64,000 nucleotides of DNA from Cladosporium sp. IMV 00045. Lineage: Eukaryota; Ascomycota; Dothideomycetes; Cladosporiales; Cladosporiaceae. Of the stretch, positions 48,354 through 60,398 are shown one piece after another (positions within the stretch are counted from its first letter, which is position 1; each line of letters opens with the position of its first letter). Below the pieces are notes generated by a model. It was not told the DNA's origin. It did not search any database and was given only the letters and a program-made list of their open reading frames with translations. The stretch lies in the NCBI GenBank assembly GCA_001931905.2, contig MSJI02000842.1, positions 16,638-80,637 on the forward strand, in the 5' to 3' direction. Both the position numbers and the translations under genes were made by a program.

Positions 48354-49367
48354 GCCTGTGATGAAATTGGGAGGCTTGGTCGGGCTCCCTTACTCTTGGA
48401 ATTTTCTTTTGTATGACGGACGGGCGCGGTAGCAGCATCGACACATGCACAAATGACGAATGTTCTTCTTGCCACAGCCATGCAGAGATGTCACACAGGA
48501 GCGGCAACACAGCAATTGGAAGCCGTCCGCGCCCTGCCATACCAGCTGCGAAGATGAAGAACGACCCTGAGGGCGGGCAAGTCAGAGCCTCGGTCCAACG
48601 ATCCATCAGTAGCCGACAAGCATATCCGCCAACCGTATCAAGAAGCTCATCAAGCTTTGCTTGCGCGGTTCAAGACTCGCGGATGGCTTGCAGATCCCTT
48701 CCCCTCCTTCACTTCCATGTGGAGCTTCTATTGCGGGGTTGACGGCTTCTACGGACTTGGAGTTACAGCGACATGCAGTCATGCGCCTTTCAACATGATG
48801 GACTCTCTATCGAAGCTATTTCTTGCAAAACACTCTTTTCTGGAACTGCTATCATCGACTTTGGTAGTGGATTTCGACGGAGAGAGCGTGAGATAAGTGT
48901 CTAAGTGCTTTGCAGCCTCTGGCATGGCTTTCACTTCACAAGGGTTGGAATCTAATGAAGAGAGCGAATGTCAATGCCAATGTGACCCTGCTGGACTGGA
49001 GTATGATCTTCACGTGCGACAGTCTTGCCCGCTATCGGCATTTGCTCGCTGGGATGTTTGACCGACGCTCTGGGGAAGGGGGATGATGACAATGAGGGAG
49101 GGGCGGTTATGTGGATATGGCATGCCAACGCTAATTGTACGTCTGTAACGATATCCCATGTTCTTTCGCAGATTTCTGTTCTGTTTCTCACTGCTTTTCT
49201 TTCTCCTTTCTCTTCATGATTACTTTCATGGGTCGCTGTTGATACATTGATCAACCAAACTTGATCGACGCCATTGGGAGGCTTGCGCTCTATCGCCACG
49301 CTCATGTACACAACAGCACCGCACTCTTAACCTGTGATAAACAAGCAACCTCTGCCAACTCGCCATC
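48354..49367. other. Intergenic region, Zn2Cys6 factor / DAL5-like transporter
   Basis: About 1 kb of 3' flank and promoter. Short frames without recognisable content. No repeat or RNA gene seen. Confidence 0.5.
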
Positions 49368-51209
49368 ATGGCCATCTGGAACCGCAAGCCCGCTACACCC
49401 GACTCATCCCCCAACACAACCACCCCAACACCACCCTCGCCGACCAAAGAAAACGGCGACCCCGAAGTAGCTATCCACGCCGAAACAACCTCCACCTCCA
49501 CCTCCCAAGCAAAATGGCAAGTCTCTCGCGCCGGCGACGGCGACGTCGCCATGGCTCTGTTCTCCTCCCCGTCCGACCTCGAAAACGACCCCATCACGCC
49601 CGAAGAAGACGCACGCGTCAAGCGCAAAGTCGACTGGATGATCCTGCCCTACCTGGCAGTCTGCTACGCCTTCTTCTACATCGACAAGACGACGCTCAGC
49701 TACGCGGCCATCTTCGGGATTCGCGAGGACCTCAATCTGCAGGGGACGCAGTATAGCTGGCTCTCGTCGATTTTCTACTTTGGGTTTCTGGCCTGGGCAT
49801 TTCCGACTAATTTTCTCATGCAAAGACTGCCTATTGGAAGGTATCTGGGGTTTAATATCTTTCTCTGGGGCGCGTTCCTCATGCTACAGGCTGCTGCGCA
49901 CAATTTCGAGGGCCTCGCGGCGCTGAGGGCTTTTGCTGGTGCGGCGGAGGCGTGTTCTGATCCTGCGTTCATGTGATCACTGGGATGTGGTATAAAGTGA
50001 GTGATCCCTTGGTGAATAGGTCGACTCGTTCAAGGCTAACCAAACAACAGCGCTCCGAACAACCTCGAGCGATGGGAACATGGTACCTAGCGAACGGATT
50101 CGGGATCGCTCTCGGCGGCCTCCTAGGCTTCGGAATAGGCAACATCGACGGCGCCCTTCCAAGCTGGAAATTCGAGTTCCTGATCATCGGCGCCTTGTGC
50201 TGCATTTGGGGGATCGTGATGTACATCTTCTTGCCGGACAGCCCGGTGACGGCCAAAGGGCTGAGCCTGCGGGAGAAGAGGGTGGTGGTGGAGAGGCTGA
50301 GGGGCAACCAGACGGGAGTCGAGAATAAGCATCTCAAGGCTTATCAGGTGAAAGAGGCGTTTTGCGACGTGAAGCTTTATTTGTTCTTTTTGTTGGGGAT
50401 GGTTTGCAATATTCCTAACGGAGGGTGAGTATGACTTGACCTGTCTTTAAACAGAACAAGGGGGGAGGAAAGGAAGAGGAAAGCAAGAACTAACATCCTC
50501 CAAGCATCTCCAACTTCGGCACCATCATCATCAAAGGCTTCGGCTTCTCCACCCTCGTCACGACGCTAATGCAGATCCCCTACGGCGCCATCATCGCCCT
50601 GAGCATCCTACTCTGTGTATTCGCCAACGAATACGTGGAGAAAAGCGGCCGGCAAGCCCGGACGTGGTTCATCCTGCTCTTCCTGGCTCCCAACATCGCC
50701 GGCGCGTTTGGGCTGGCCTTCCTCGACGCGGACAATCAGGCCGGCAGGCTCGTGTCGTATTACCTCACGGGACCGTATAACGCGGCGTTCGTGATGGTGT
50801 TGAGCATGTCGACGGCGAATACGGCGGGGCATACGAAGAAGGTTGTTACGAATGGTGAGTTTTGTCGAAGCATTGTCAGACAAAAGAAACGTGATCAAGT
50901 CACGAAACACTAACCTCTATCACAGCCGTCCTCTTCCTCGGCTACTGCACCGGCAACATCGCCGGGCCCTTCTTCTATCTCGCCTCGCAATCCCCCCGCT
51001 ACACCCTCGGGATCTGGAGCATGATCGTGTCCCACCTGATCGAAGCGGCGCTGATCCTCTTGCTACGCTTCATCCTCTCACGCGAGAACAAGCGACGAGA
51101 CGCGGTGCAGAGCGCGATGGAAGGCGGGCTGGAGGGGAGGGATCTGAATGCCACTGCGTTTGGGGATCTCACGGATTGGGAAAATTTGAATTTTAGATAC
51201 ATCTATTGA
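49368..51209 (+). pseudogene. DAL5/ACS-family MFS transporter with an apparent one-base frameshift
   Basis: Anion:cation symporter family (allantoate, nicotinate and related organic anions); exact substrate unknown. Pieces: 49368-49973, then 49974-49996, 50051-50424, 50505-50854 and 50926-51209. Introns of 54, 80 and 71 nt have good GTGAGT donors and AG acceptors (CTAAC in each). The first piece runs through IDKTTLSYAAIFG and ends DPAFM followed by TGA. One base short of that, the conserved ITGMWYKRSEQP continues in another frame. Family members read FxLITGMWYKR here, so a single nucleotide appears to be missing between 49973 and 49976. I see no splice signals that would bridge it. All other conserved segments are intact, so this is either a very recent null allele or a sequencing error. 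Confidence 0.8.
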
Positions 51210-51892
51210 TTAAGGTTCTGTAGAAGACGTAAGGGGGAAAGAGGATGGGGTTTTGCTGGTGTTGGGTCCGGTTGGGCGTGTTTGTGTGGTTGGTGGTGGC
51301 TGTGGAGGGGTCCCCAGAGGAGGGATTCTGGAATGCATATTCTATTTGATCTACATACTCCATATCTATACCATCAGGATCATAGTTATGATTTCAATTT
51401 TGAATCCATCATCATCGGGTATCCTTATGCCGCTTACGAAAATGCCGATATGAAGCCTCCCAATGGCAGGACATGGATTCAAAGCTGCATAGATGAGGAC
51501 AGTAGCATAGCGAGACCGGAGAGATGCCTTCAATGTTCATCTGTTCTCTCAATAGATATAGCATAGAATCCAAAGCTACAAGCATGACGGTACTAGCATA
51601 GCAAAGACGGATATGCCACTAGTATACAACCTTACTTGTTTTATCTTCTCCTTGTTTCGGAAAGGGGTGAACGGTTTTGTGTGAAGGGTTCCGTGAATGG
51701 ATTGGGAATATGAATTCCACGAGGGAAGAAGGGCTGAAAATGCCAATTGAATTGAGAAATCTTCAAAGATATTCGATAGACGTGAGAGAAAGAGATATGT
51801 GCAGCAGCTCAAGTATTTGATTTGGTTGGTATCATACAAAACGGAGAATCCGCCCCTCTCCTTTCCAATTCCTTTTCTTCACAAACAATCTT
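51210..51892. other. Convergent intergenic region, DAL5-like gene / SNU114
   Basis: 683 bases, AT-rich, between two 3' ends. GATAGATATAGCATAG-like AT-rich words near 51550 do not form a tandem array. No gene seen. Confidence 0.55.
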
Positions 51893-54853
51893 CTACACAG
51901 GCCCATCAAGCACCCCACTCTCCCTCAAACTCCTCCAAAGCTCGGGCTCCAAAAACTTACCCACGCTCACATCCTCGGCCAGACCCTTCCTCCTCCTCGT
52001 CTTGAGGACGAAATCCCTCGCGGTAGCCTGCGCGCTCGCCGGCTCCAGCGCGCGAAGCTTGATGCTCTTATCGAGCGGATCGCCCGGGACGAGAGACCAG
52101 CGGTCAAAAACGAGGGAGACGGTCGCCTGGCCTTGGGTGTGGATGCGGAGGTCTGTTTCGAAGCCGAAGGAGTCGATGACGGGGATGAGGCCCTTGACGG
52201 AGTAGAGAGGCGTGCCGGGAACGGGGCTGTCGGCGAGGACGTGGCCGCGGCGGCGCGCCAGGACGGTGTACAGCGCCGAGACGGCGTTGGCGGGACCGAG
52301 CATGGTGCACGAGTAGACGGGTTCCATGAGGCGCGGGCCGGCCATGAGGAAGGAGGAGTAGCAGGCGCGGCGGGAGGTGGGGATGATTTGGCCGCCGCCG
52401 CGGAAGATGGGCTCGGAGGCGAGGTCGATGTCGGTGAGGCGGAATTTGGTGTTGCGGATGGGCTCTTCGCAGAGAGGGCCTTCTCGCGTCGCCCAGGAGA
52501 AGCCTTGCTTTACCGTGTCGCGCACGCTGCGAAGAATTTTCTGGTCGACGTCTGCTGGGAGGGTGTCGTTTTGGAGAATGTTCGGGCCCATGTCTTCAGG
52601 TCCGAAAGCCCAGATGTTCCTGCTGGCGAGCAAGTCGTAGCCGTAGTTCTCTTCAAAGTACTTGCCGACTTTGCGGACGGGGTCTTTGATGCTGACTTTG
52701 CCGGTCTCAATGTCCTCGGCAATGCCGTCGTCTAGGGGTTCCGCGACAAAGGTGAGTTTGTTCTTCTTGTTTGGTGTGAGTGCGTAGCATTTGATGCTGC
52801 TCTGGTCTTGTACAGTCTCGCAGAAGCGAGTGACGGGATCAGACACCTTGATCTCCATGTTGGCATACAACTTTCGAAGGTCATGTAGCACACAGTCCAT
52901 GTACAATTCGCCCGTGCCGAGAACAACATGCTCTCCTGACTCTTCCACTTTAGTCGTGATGAGAGGGTATGATTTGTTGATCTTTCGCAAGCCATCAAGC
53001 ATTTTCGGAAGCTCTGAAGGGTTGATCGGCTCTACGGCAACCTTGAAGACGCTCTCGAAGAAATGTGCCACCGGCTTGAAGATGTGCGCGTCTTCTTCAT
53101 CCGGGAGCTTCTGCGCCACAATGGTTGCTGACTTGACGATACTGTTGTCAACGCCGCCGAGCAAGACAAAGTTGCCAGCAGGCACGCCGGAGGTGGGTAC
53201 ATTATACCGGCTCTCTGCCATCCATACATCTGAGATGGTGGCTGTGGCCATGTCTTCCTCATCGTCGATAGAGTAGTTTTCGCCGAGAACTCTGACAGTA
53301 GCTCCTATCTGCGCGGTACCGGACATGACGCGACCGAAAGAGTGGAAGCCAGTAGCGTCCTGTGTGTTGAAGAGTTTGGTGATGTTGACGACAAGAGGGC
53401 CGTCGGCATCTACCTTGAGCATGCTCTCGGCTGTCTTGCTGTCCTGAGGGCCGGCATAGTAGTGGTCGAGCTTCTGTTTCGCGCCCTCCACCGGACTGGG
53501 AACATGCTCGACAATCATATCCACAAAACCGCTCGCAGGGCCAAAGAACTGCTCGCAAACCATCTTCAGCAGATCCTTTGCGTTGGCACGCAGCTGTGAG
53601 GGCTTAAGCTGGATGCCAAGTTCTTTCAATGTCCGCTTGAGATCCTCTGGGCTCTCCGAGATGGTGTGGCTGTAAAGCTTGTAAATGGGCTCCATCACGA
53701 AGTTCACAAATGATCGCCTGGCGCCCTCTTCCAAAGCCTTTCTTGTGAACTTCCGCGACTGCGGGTTGAAGAAGATGTCGCCCCATAATCTCTTGCTGAA
53801 CTCTCTGACATCGAACTGTGCTGATGGGTAGCTCTCGGCATACATCTTCGCGAAACTGGGCAGAGTGAAGATCCAGCCCATGCTACTGCTTGCGAATGCT
53901 ACGTTGCCCTTTTCAGGGCTGACACGGAATTTCTCGCCTCGTCCAGGAACTGCCTCTTCAATCTTGGTATTGACCTCCTCGACGACGTGCTTCAGCTTGA
54001 AGTATGCGTCGTTGGGCGGAAGTTTGAGCTCCAGAATCAAGCGATCCATTTTGTTAACGAGCAATACGATCGGCAGATCCACCAAAACAGCATGCTTGAT
54101 CGCAAGTTCGGTCTGTGTTTGCACGCCTTCGACAACATCAACCACCAAAACCACCGCATCTGCCAGCCGCATGGACGCTGCCACCTCATCGGCGAAGTTA
54201 ACGTGGCCCGGTGTGTCGATGATGTTCAAGAGATGGGTTTTGCCACTCGTGCCTTCCAATGGTAATGACATCGGGCTCGACTTGATCGAGACGCCTCTCT
54301 CATGCTCCAGAATGTGGGTGTCTGTGTATCTCAATTGATCATCCCGGGCTTTTCCAGTCTTTCCCTCCTGGTAAGAAGACACGTCATGAGTCTGAGAAAC
54401 TAGCATGTCCATGACGCTCGTCTTTCCGTGGTGTAGATGTCCAACGAGCGCAATGTTTCGTATTTGTTCCGGGAAATTCATCAAATCAGAGAGGAAGCCT
54501 CTGTCGAAATATACCGGGGGCAGATCCTCTTCCTGGACTGTAAATTTCTTGTTCTCAACCGGCGCGACGATCGGTTGCTGCAGTGTCTGCGTGTCTTCCT
54601 CTTGCACAAGCGTTTCCACGTCTGGACCGTAGACTTGCGATGCTGAAGGGTAATATTGCTTGTCTTCGTGCAGCACGACCGCATTTGAGGGACCGTCTTC
54701 ATCCACCTCCATCAACTCCTGGCCTGTTGCGCCGGCCTCCTCCTCATCATCATCCAGGTATTGCGCGCCATCGTAGGCTGGCTGCTGGTCTTCCTCTTCA
54801 CTCTCCTCCGGCTCGCCAATGTAGTTGCCAAACTCGTCGTAAAGGTCGTCCAT
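51893..54853 (-). CDS. SNU114: U5 snRNP GTPase Snu114 (EFTUD2)
   Basis: EF-2-like GTPase of the U5 snRNP and tri-snRNP that controls spliceosome activation with Brr2 and Prp8. Single exon, 986 aa from MDDLYDEFGNYIG, the usual family start. The frame is open further upstream, but no homologous start is evident. Acidic N-terminal region (1-110). GTPase motifs are GHLHHGKTS (138-146), DTPGH (213-217) and NKMD (267-270), followed by EF-2-like domains II-V. The block GGGQIIPTSRRACYSSFLMA is characteristic of Snu114. The C-terminus ends in a short extension after SVGKFLEPELW. It is well conserved throughout with no breaks. Confidence 0.96.
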   Translation of the reverse strand: MDDLYDEFGNYIGEPEESEEEDQQPAYDGAQYLDDDEEEAGATGQELMEVDEDGPSNAVVLHEDKQYYPSASQVYGPDVETLVQEEDTQTLQQPIVAPVENKKFTVQEEDLPPVYFDRGFLSDLMNFPEQIRNIALVGHLHHGKTSVMDMLVSQTHDVSSYQEGKTGKARDDQLRYTDTHILEHERGVSIKSSPMSLPLEGTSGKTHLLNIIDTPGHVNFADEVAASMRLADAVVLVVDVVEGVQTQTELAIKHAVLVDLPIVLLVNKMDRLILELKLPPNDAYFKLKHVVEEVNTKIEEAVPGRGEKFRVSPEKGNVAFASSSMGWIFTLPSFAKMYAESYPSAQFDVREFSKRLWGDIFFNPQSRKFTRKALEEGARRSFVNFVMEPIYKLYSHTISESPEDLKRTLKELGIQLKPSQLRANAKDLLKMVCEQFFGPASGFVDMIVEHVPSPVEGAKQKLDHYYAGPQDSKTAESMLKVDADGPLVVNITKLFNTQDATGFHSFGRVMSGTAQIGATVRVLGENYSIDDEEDMATATISDVWMAESRYNVPTSGVPAGNFVLLGGVDNSIVKSATIVAQKLPDEEDAHIFKPVAHFFESVFKVAVEPINPSELPKMLDGLRKINKSYPLITTKVEESGEHVVLGTGELYMDCVLHDLRKLYANMEIKVSDPVTRFCETVQDQSSIKCYALTPNKKNKLTFVAEPLDDGIAEDIETGKVSIKDPVRKVGKYFEENYGYDLLASRNIWAFGPEDMGPNILQNDTLPADVDQKILRSVRDTVKQGFSWATREGPLCEEPIRNTKFRLTDIDLASEPIFRGGGQIIPTSRRACYSSFLMAGPRLMEPVYSCTMLGPANAVSALYTVLARRRGHVLADSPVPGTPLYSVKGLIPVIDSFGFETDLRIHTQGQATVSLVFDRWSLVPGDPLDKSIKLRALEPASAQATARDFVLKTRRRKGLAEDVSVGKFLEPELWRSLRESGVLDGPV

Positions 54854-56894
<2,041 letters not shown>

Positions 56895-57854
56895 ACAAAA
56901 TGAAAGTAATATGTATATGAATCTGCATGCGCAGTGTTATGACGGGGCAAAAATCAAATGAGAAATTGTTGCATTTGAGCGGGGAATCAAAATTCAAAGA
57001 CTTGCGTCCAGCGAGTTGCATGACCAAAACCACTTCACCATCTCATCAGTCGTCGTCAAATGTGTTTATGCATGTGATGCTTGTTCAATTCTTCGAAGCA
57101 ATCGGCCCAAACACCCGCTTGACTCAGCAGATCTGATAATAGATATGGTAATGGTACGATTGTTCAAAAAATCTAGGGCTACAAGCATAACCCTCCAATG
57201 AGTATCGTCAAAGTGCGAGCGCCTCCATCCTGAAAATTTACCACTTGAAGAGACCCACTCGGAGTCCATGATTACCATATCATCTGTACAGATATCTGCA
57301 CATGTGAAGCTCCGACGCGCATAAAAAAGATCCGAAACATCTAGTCCGGGCATAACCTCGCGGGCGACTCGGAAGATCCGATGAGATCCGGTTCCAGAAG
57401 CGAGCTTCTGATTATTCCCTAGGAGCACAGTCCACAACATCGATACCAGTGACGTCGTTCATCGCTTTGATGATTTGAGATTGTATCACCTCATGCTCGC
57501 ATATATGACCTGACACCCGCATCCTGGCTAGCTCTAGTATTTAATGAAGAAATCTAGCCGAGTGGTTCACGATTTCATATTTGCACTTGCCTAATTAATA
57601 ATCAGTAATCAACTGTCAAGCCTCAGCATAAAGACAAACCTCACAACTGGAAGACTCCGCGCCGCTTGGACTATCTTGATACAAGAGCTGAACAGCATTC
57701 CAATTCAACACCCAGCATATCGGCCGTAATTGAGGGATCGCCAACTCATTAAAGAAAACAACCGCGCCTTCCCAGCAAAGCAAGCCATCATCAACACCTC
57801 TCCACCCAAACACCAAACCCTACCAAACACCCCACCCAATACCACAACACAACC
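56895..57854. other. Intergenic region ERG10 / DUF4336 gene
   Basis: 960 bases, AT-richer. A 124-codon minus-strand frame (57440-57066) starts with ATG but has no recognisable domain. TAGCCGAGTGG at 57555-57565 resembles a tRNA A-box, but no matching B-box or acceptor stem is seen. Confidence 0.5.
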
Positions 57855-58688
57855 ATGGCCTCCTCCATCAGCAAACTAATCCCCTCGGACCCCGAAAAGG
57901 TCATGGTGATCCGCTCTCTCACTCCCGACATAAAAACCTTCAGCACGCCCTTCCTACGCTTCGGACGCGTCAAAATCGGCGGCCGCGGCACCGCCGTCCG
58001 CCTCTCCTCCGGCGCCACAGCGATCTTCTCCCCCACGGCTCTCACACCCACCGTGCGATCGGAAATGGCCTCGCTAGGCCCGACCAAGTACCTCGTAGCA
58101 CTCGACCAGGAACACCACATCTTCCTCGAAGACTGGCACAAAGCGTTCCCGGACGCCACGGTCGTCGCGCCGGAGACCCTGCCCGCGTACCGCGAGAAGC
58201 AGGGCTACGGGCGCATTCCGGAGGGGACGTGGAAACTCTTCACAGCAGCGCAGAGCAAAGAGGGAAGTCTGAGCGTAGACGCCGACTTCGATGCTGACTT
58301 CGACATGGCGTACGTGGACGGACATACCAACAAAGAAATCGTCTTCAACCACCGCAAATCCGGCACGCTGATCGAAGCGGACCTCCTCTTCAACCTGCCG
58401 GCGAACGAGCAATTCAGCAAATCCGGCGTGGATCCCAAGTCTGGACTTTTGAGCCGGCTGTTCACCTGGTTGAACAGCACGGAGGGCGAGGCGAATGCGC
58501 AGAGGAGGGTGATTTGGTATGGCACCGCGCAGGACAAGGGGGCGTTTAATCGCGAGGTGAGCCGGGTTGCGGGCTGGAAGTTCGATAGGATCGTGCCGTG
58601 TCATGGAGACGTGGTGGAGAGTGGCGGGAAGGGGATTTTTGAGAAGGTCATGAAGTGGCATTTGGAGGCGGCGAGTAAGGCGAAGTAA
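57855..58688 (+). CDS. DUF4336 / metallo-beta-lactamase-like protein
   Basis: Uncharacterised family with a beta-lactamase-like fold. Single exon, 277 aa. The chain opens with strands of the type RFGRVKIGGRGTAVRL and TAIFSPTALTPTVRSEM. It contains the family-typical YLVALDQEHHIFLEDWHKAFPDATVV and closes with FDRIVPCHGDVVE, which supplies a conserved His/Asp pair. The classical HxHxDH metal motif is not present in standard form; the DQEHHIFL segment sits where it would be expected. Whether it binds metal cannot be decided from sequence. No signal peptide or membrane segment, so probably cytosolic. The upstream leader is CA-rich. Confidence 0.8.
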   Translation: MASSISKLIPSDPEKVMVIRSLTPDIKTFSTPFLRFGRVKIGGRGTAVRLSSGATAIFSPTALTPTVRSEMASLGPTKYLVALDQEHHIFLEDWHKAFPDATVVAPETLPAYREKQGYGRIPEGTWKLFTAAQSKEGSLSVDADFDADFDMAYVDGHTNKEIVFNHRKSGTLIEADLLFNLPANEQFSKSGVDPKSGLLSRLFTWLNSTEGEANAQRRVIWYGTAQDKGAFNREVSRVAGWKFDRIVPCHGDVVESGGKGIFEKVMKWHLEAASKAK

Positions 58689-59010
58689 TAAGGAGGGATG
58701 ATGATGAGATCTTTCTGTTAGGGGATTGGCGTGGGAGTGTGCGGATGGAGATGTGGTGTTTTTCTGTACCGATACCAGCAGGCGTTTCTTCGTTAATATT
58801 TTGGTTGTCTATCAACGTCTATATTTATTCGTAATGTATGCTATGCTCAAACTTTTGTGAGCGCCTCTCTTTCAGACACTTCTGGTCCCAAGGCCACCTG
58901 TATGTGCTGTTACGCTACATGGTGGAGTATGAGCTGTCATCGTGAGCGGCCTTACCACCGGCCTATGCATGGCCACAGAGCTCCCACGATATTCACACTA
59001 CGTACGTCTT
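58689..59010. other. Convergent intergenic region, DUF4336 gene / EthD-like gene
   Basis: 322 bases between two 3' ends. AT-rich near 58790-58850. No gene seen. Confidence 0.6.
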
Positions 59011-59916
59011 TCACCCATCCACTGCAACGATACTCGCCCTCCTCTCATCATCGCGATAATCCTCGACGACCTCCCAAATAGCGCGCTCGACCATTTTAGC
59101 ACTCTCGAAAATCTTCCTCGACATCGCCGTCTCGGGCACCAACTGGCCCTTCTCAATCGCATAGTCCAGCAACGCCTGATGCGACTCGTACTCATGCAGT
59201 GCGAGGAAACGCGGCGCCTCCTCATTGGGCTTGTTGCCGGATCCCGGGCCCAGGAGGCGGTAGCGCGTGCAGCGGACGAACATGGGCGTCTGGGCCAGCA
59301 GGTCGAGGTGTTCGCTGCGGTACCACTCGTCGAGCATTTCCTCGTCGCCGTCGGCGGGTTCGATGCCGACGGCGACGATGCAGCGGCCGATTGTGGGCCG
59401 GCCCTTCTGTTTGGGAGGTTCGTAGCAGTGGATTAATGAGTAGCCCTTCAGATTGGCGCCGTAGTGGCCTGCAGGAACGGAGCCTTTTCTGTGCGTCGGT
59501 TCTCGAGGGAGGAGTTTCTGCGGTGGTTCGAATTGGATGGGAAGTTGAGCGAAGGCGTCCATGGCATCAGTGGAGTTGACATCGTGAATGCGGACGGCGA
59601 GAGCGCAGCAGCCACCGTTCAGAGGCGCGAAGTGAGTCTGCAGAGTGCCGCTGCGGGCTGAAGGGTTGGTGTTGCTGAGATGCCAGAGGAGAGTGATTCC
59701 CTTGGATTCGAGGAGAGCAGGCGCCAGAGATTCGTCTACGACGCGCTTCAATTCGGCCTCGTCTGCTGCATGTTCCGAGGCGCCTAGGATGATCCACGCG
59801 AGACCGTTGGATTCGTCTACCGGGCTGGAGTTTCTTCTGGTGGCGGCAGAGTCATGTTGAGAGCTAAAGAGGGAATGCAGACGTTTGAGGCCGTTGCGAG
59901 GGCGAGGGATTGTCAT
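59011..59916 (-). CDS. Dimeric alpha/beta-barrel (EthD-like) protein
   Basis: Function unknown. Single exon, 301 aa from the first true ATG (59916, MTIPRPRNGLKRL). Two ferredoxin-like repeats are likely: a first (about 48-140) starting GLAWIILGAS, and a second (about 160-270). The second contains the EthD-type signature DEEMLDEWYRSEHLDLLAQTP and then VRCTRYRLL. Proteins of this fungal group are often annotated as EthD-domain proteins, but no reaction can be assigned. The N-terminus is basic (RPRNGLKRLHSLF) and could be a weak mitochondrial presequence. The C-terminal helix ends VEDYRDDERR. It converges with the DUF4336 gene and is divergent from COQ6. Confidence 0.78.
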   Translation of the reverse strand: MTIPRPRNGLKRLHSLFSSQHDSAATRRNSSPVDESNGLAWIILGASEHAADEAELKRVVDESLAPALLESKGITLLWHLSNTNPSARSGTLQTHFAPLNGGCCALAVRIHDVNSTDAMDAFAQLPIQFEPPQKLLPREPTHRKGSVPAGHYGANLKGYSLIHCYEPPKQKGRPTIGRCIVAVGIEPADGDEEMLDEWYRSEHLDLLAQTPMFVRCTRYRLLGPGSGNKPNEEAPRFLALHEYESHQALLDYAIEKGQLVPETAMSRKIFESAKMVERAIWEVVEDYRDDERRASIVAVDG

Positions 59917-60398
59917 CGCCTGGAGGAACGAATGTACATGTAACAAAAGCAGTGACTACACTGGCGCCGGTTACCCTTTAGTGAGAGTTACGGGACTAGG
60001 AGGTACCTTCACGTGGCGAGGGAGATCCATATCGGTTTATCAATCATGGGAGGCGGTTTTCGCCATCGCGGGCGGGCATTTTCAGCGGGTCTAATCGGAC
60101 CAACTTGCTGGGAATTTTTCCTTGCTTTCGGTGTTGATGACGAACCTGTTCTTCGGGGCATGAGCCCACTACTGCTACTCCTTCCCTGGGGATGAGAAAA
60201 GTCTGGAAAAACACGAGCCTAGGGTAAGTGGTTCGCGCCGAACCACGCTTATCGGAGGTTGATGATCGATGGTCGTGGCGTTCGATTGAGACAGCCCTGG
60301 AAGAAGTTCGGCTCCACATGTGTAAAATGGACTTTACCGTCGCAGCTCTCAAGCACACCTACCTTACATACCTACATGTAAAACAAACAACTCTAAAC
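59917..60398. other. Divergent promoter region, EthD-like gene / COQ6
   Basis: 482 bases between two start codons, partly open in the COQ6 frame but without a convincing earlier start. No repeat seen. Confidence 0.5.

Noticed and set aside
57066..57440. 124-codon minus-strand ORF as a gene
   Set aside because: It starts with ATG, but has no recognisable domain, no splice context and unremarkable composition. It lies in an AT-rich intergenic stretch.
57555..57567. tRNA gene suggested by TAGCCGAGTGG (A-box-like)
   Set aside because: No B-box (GGTTCGA) or pairing acceptor stem occurs at the required distance on this strand.
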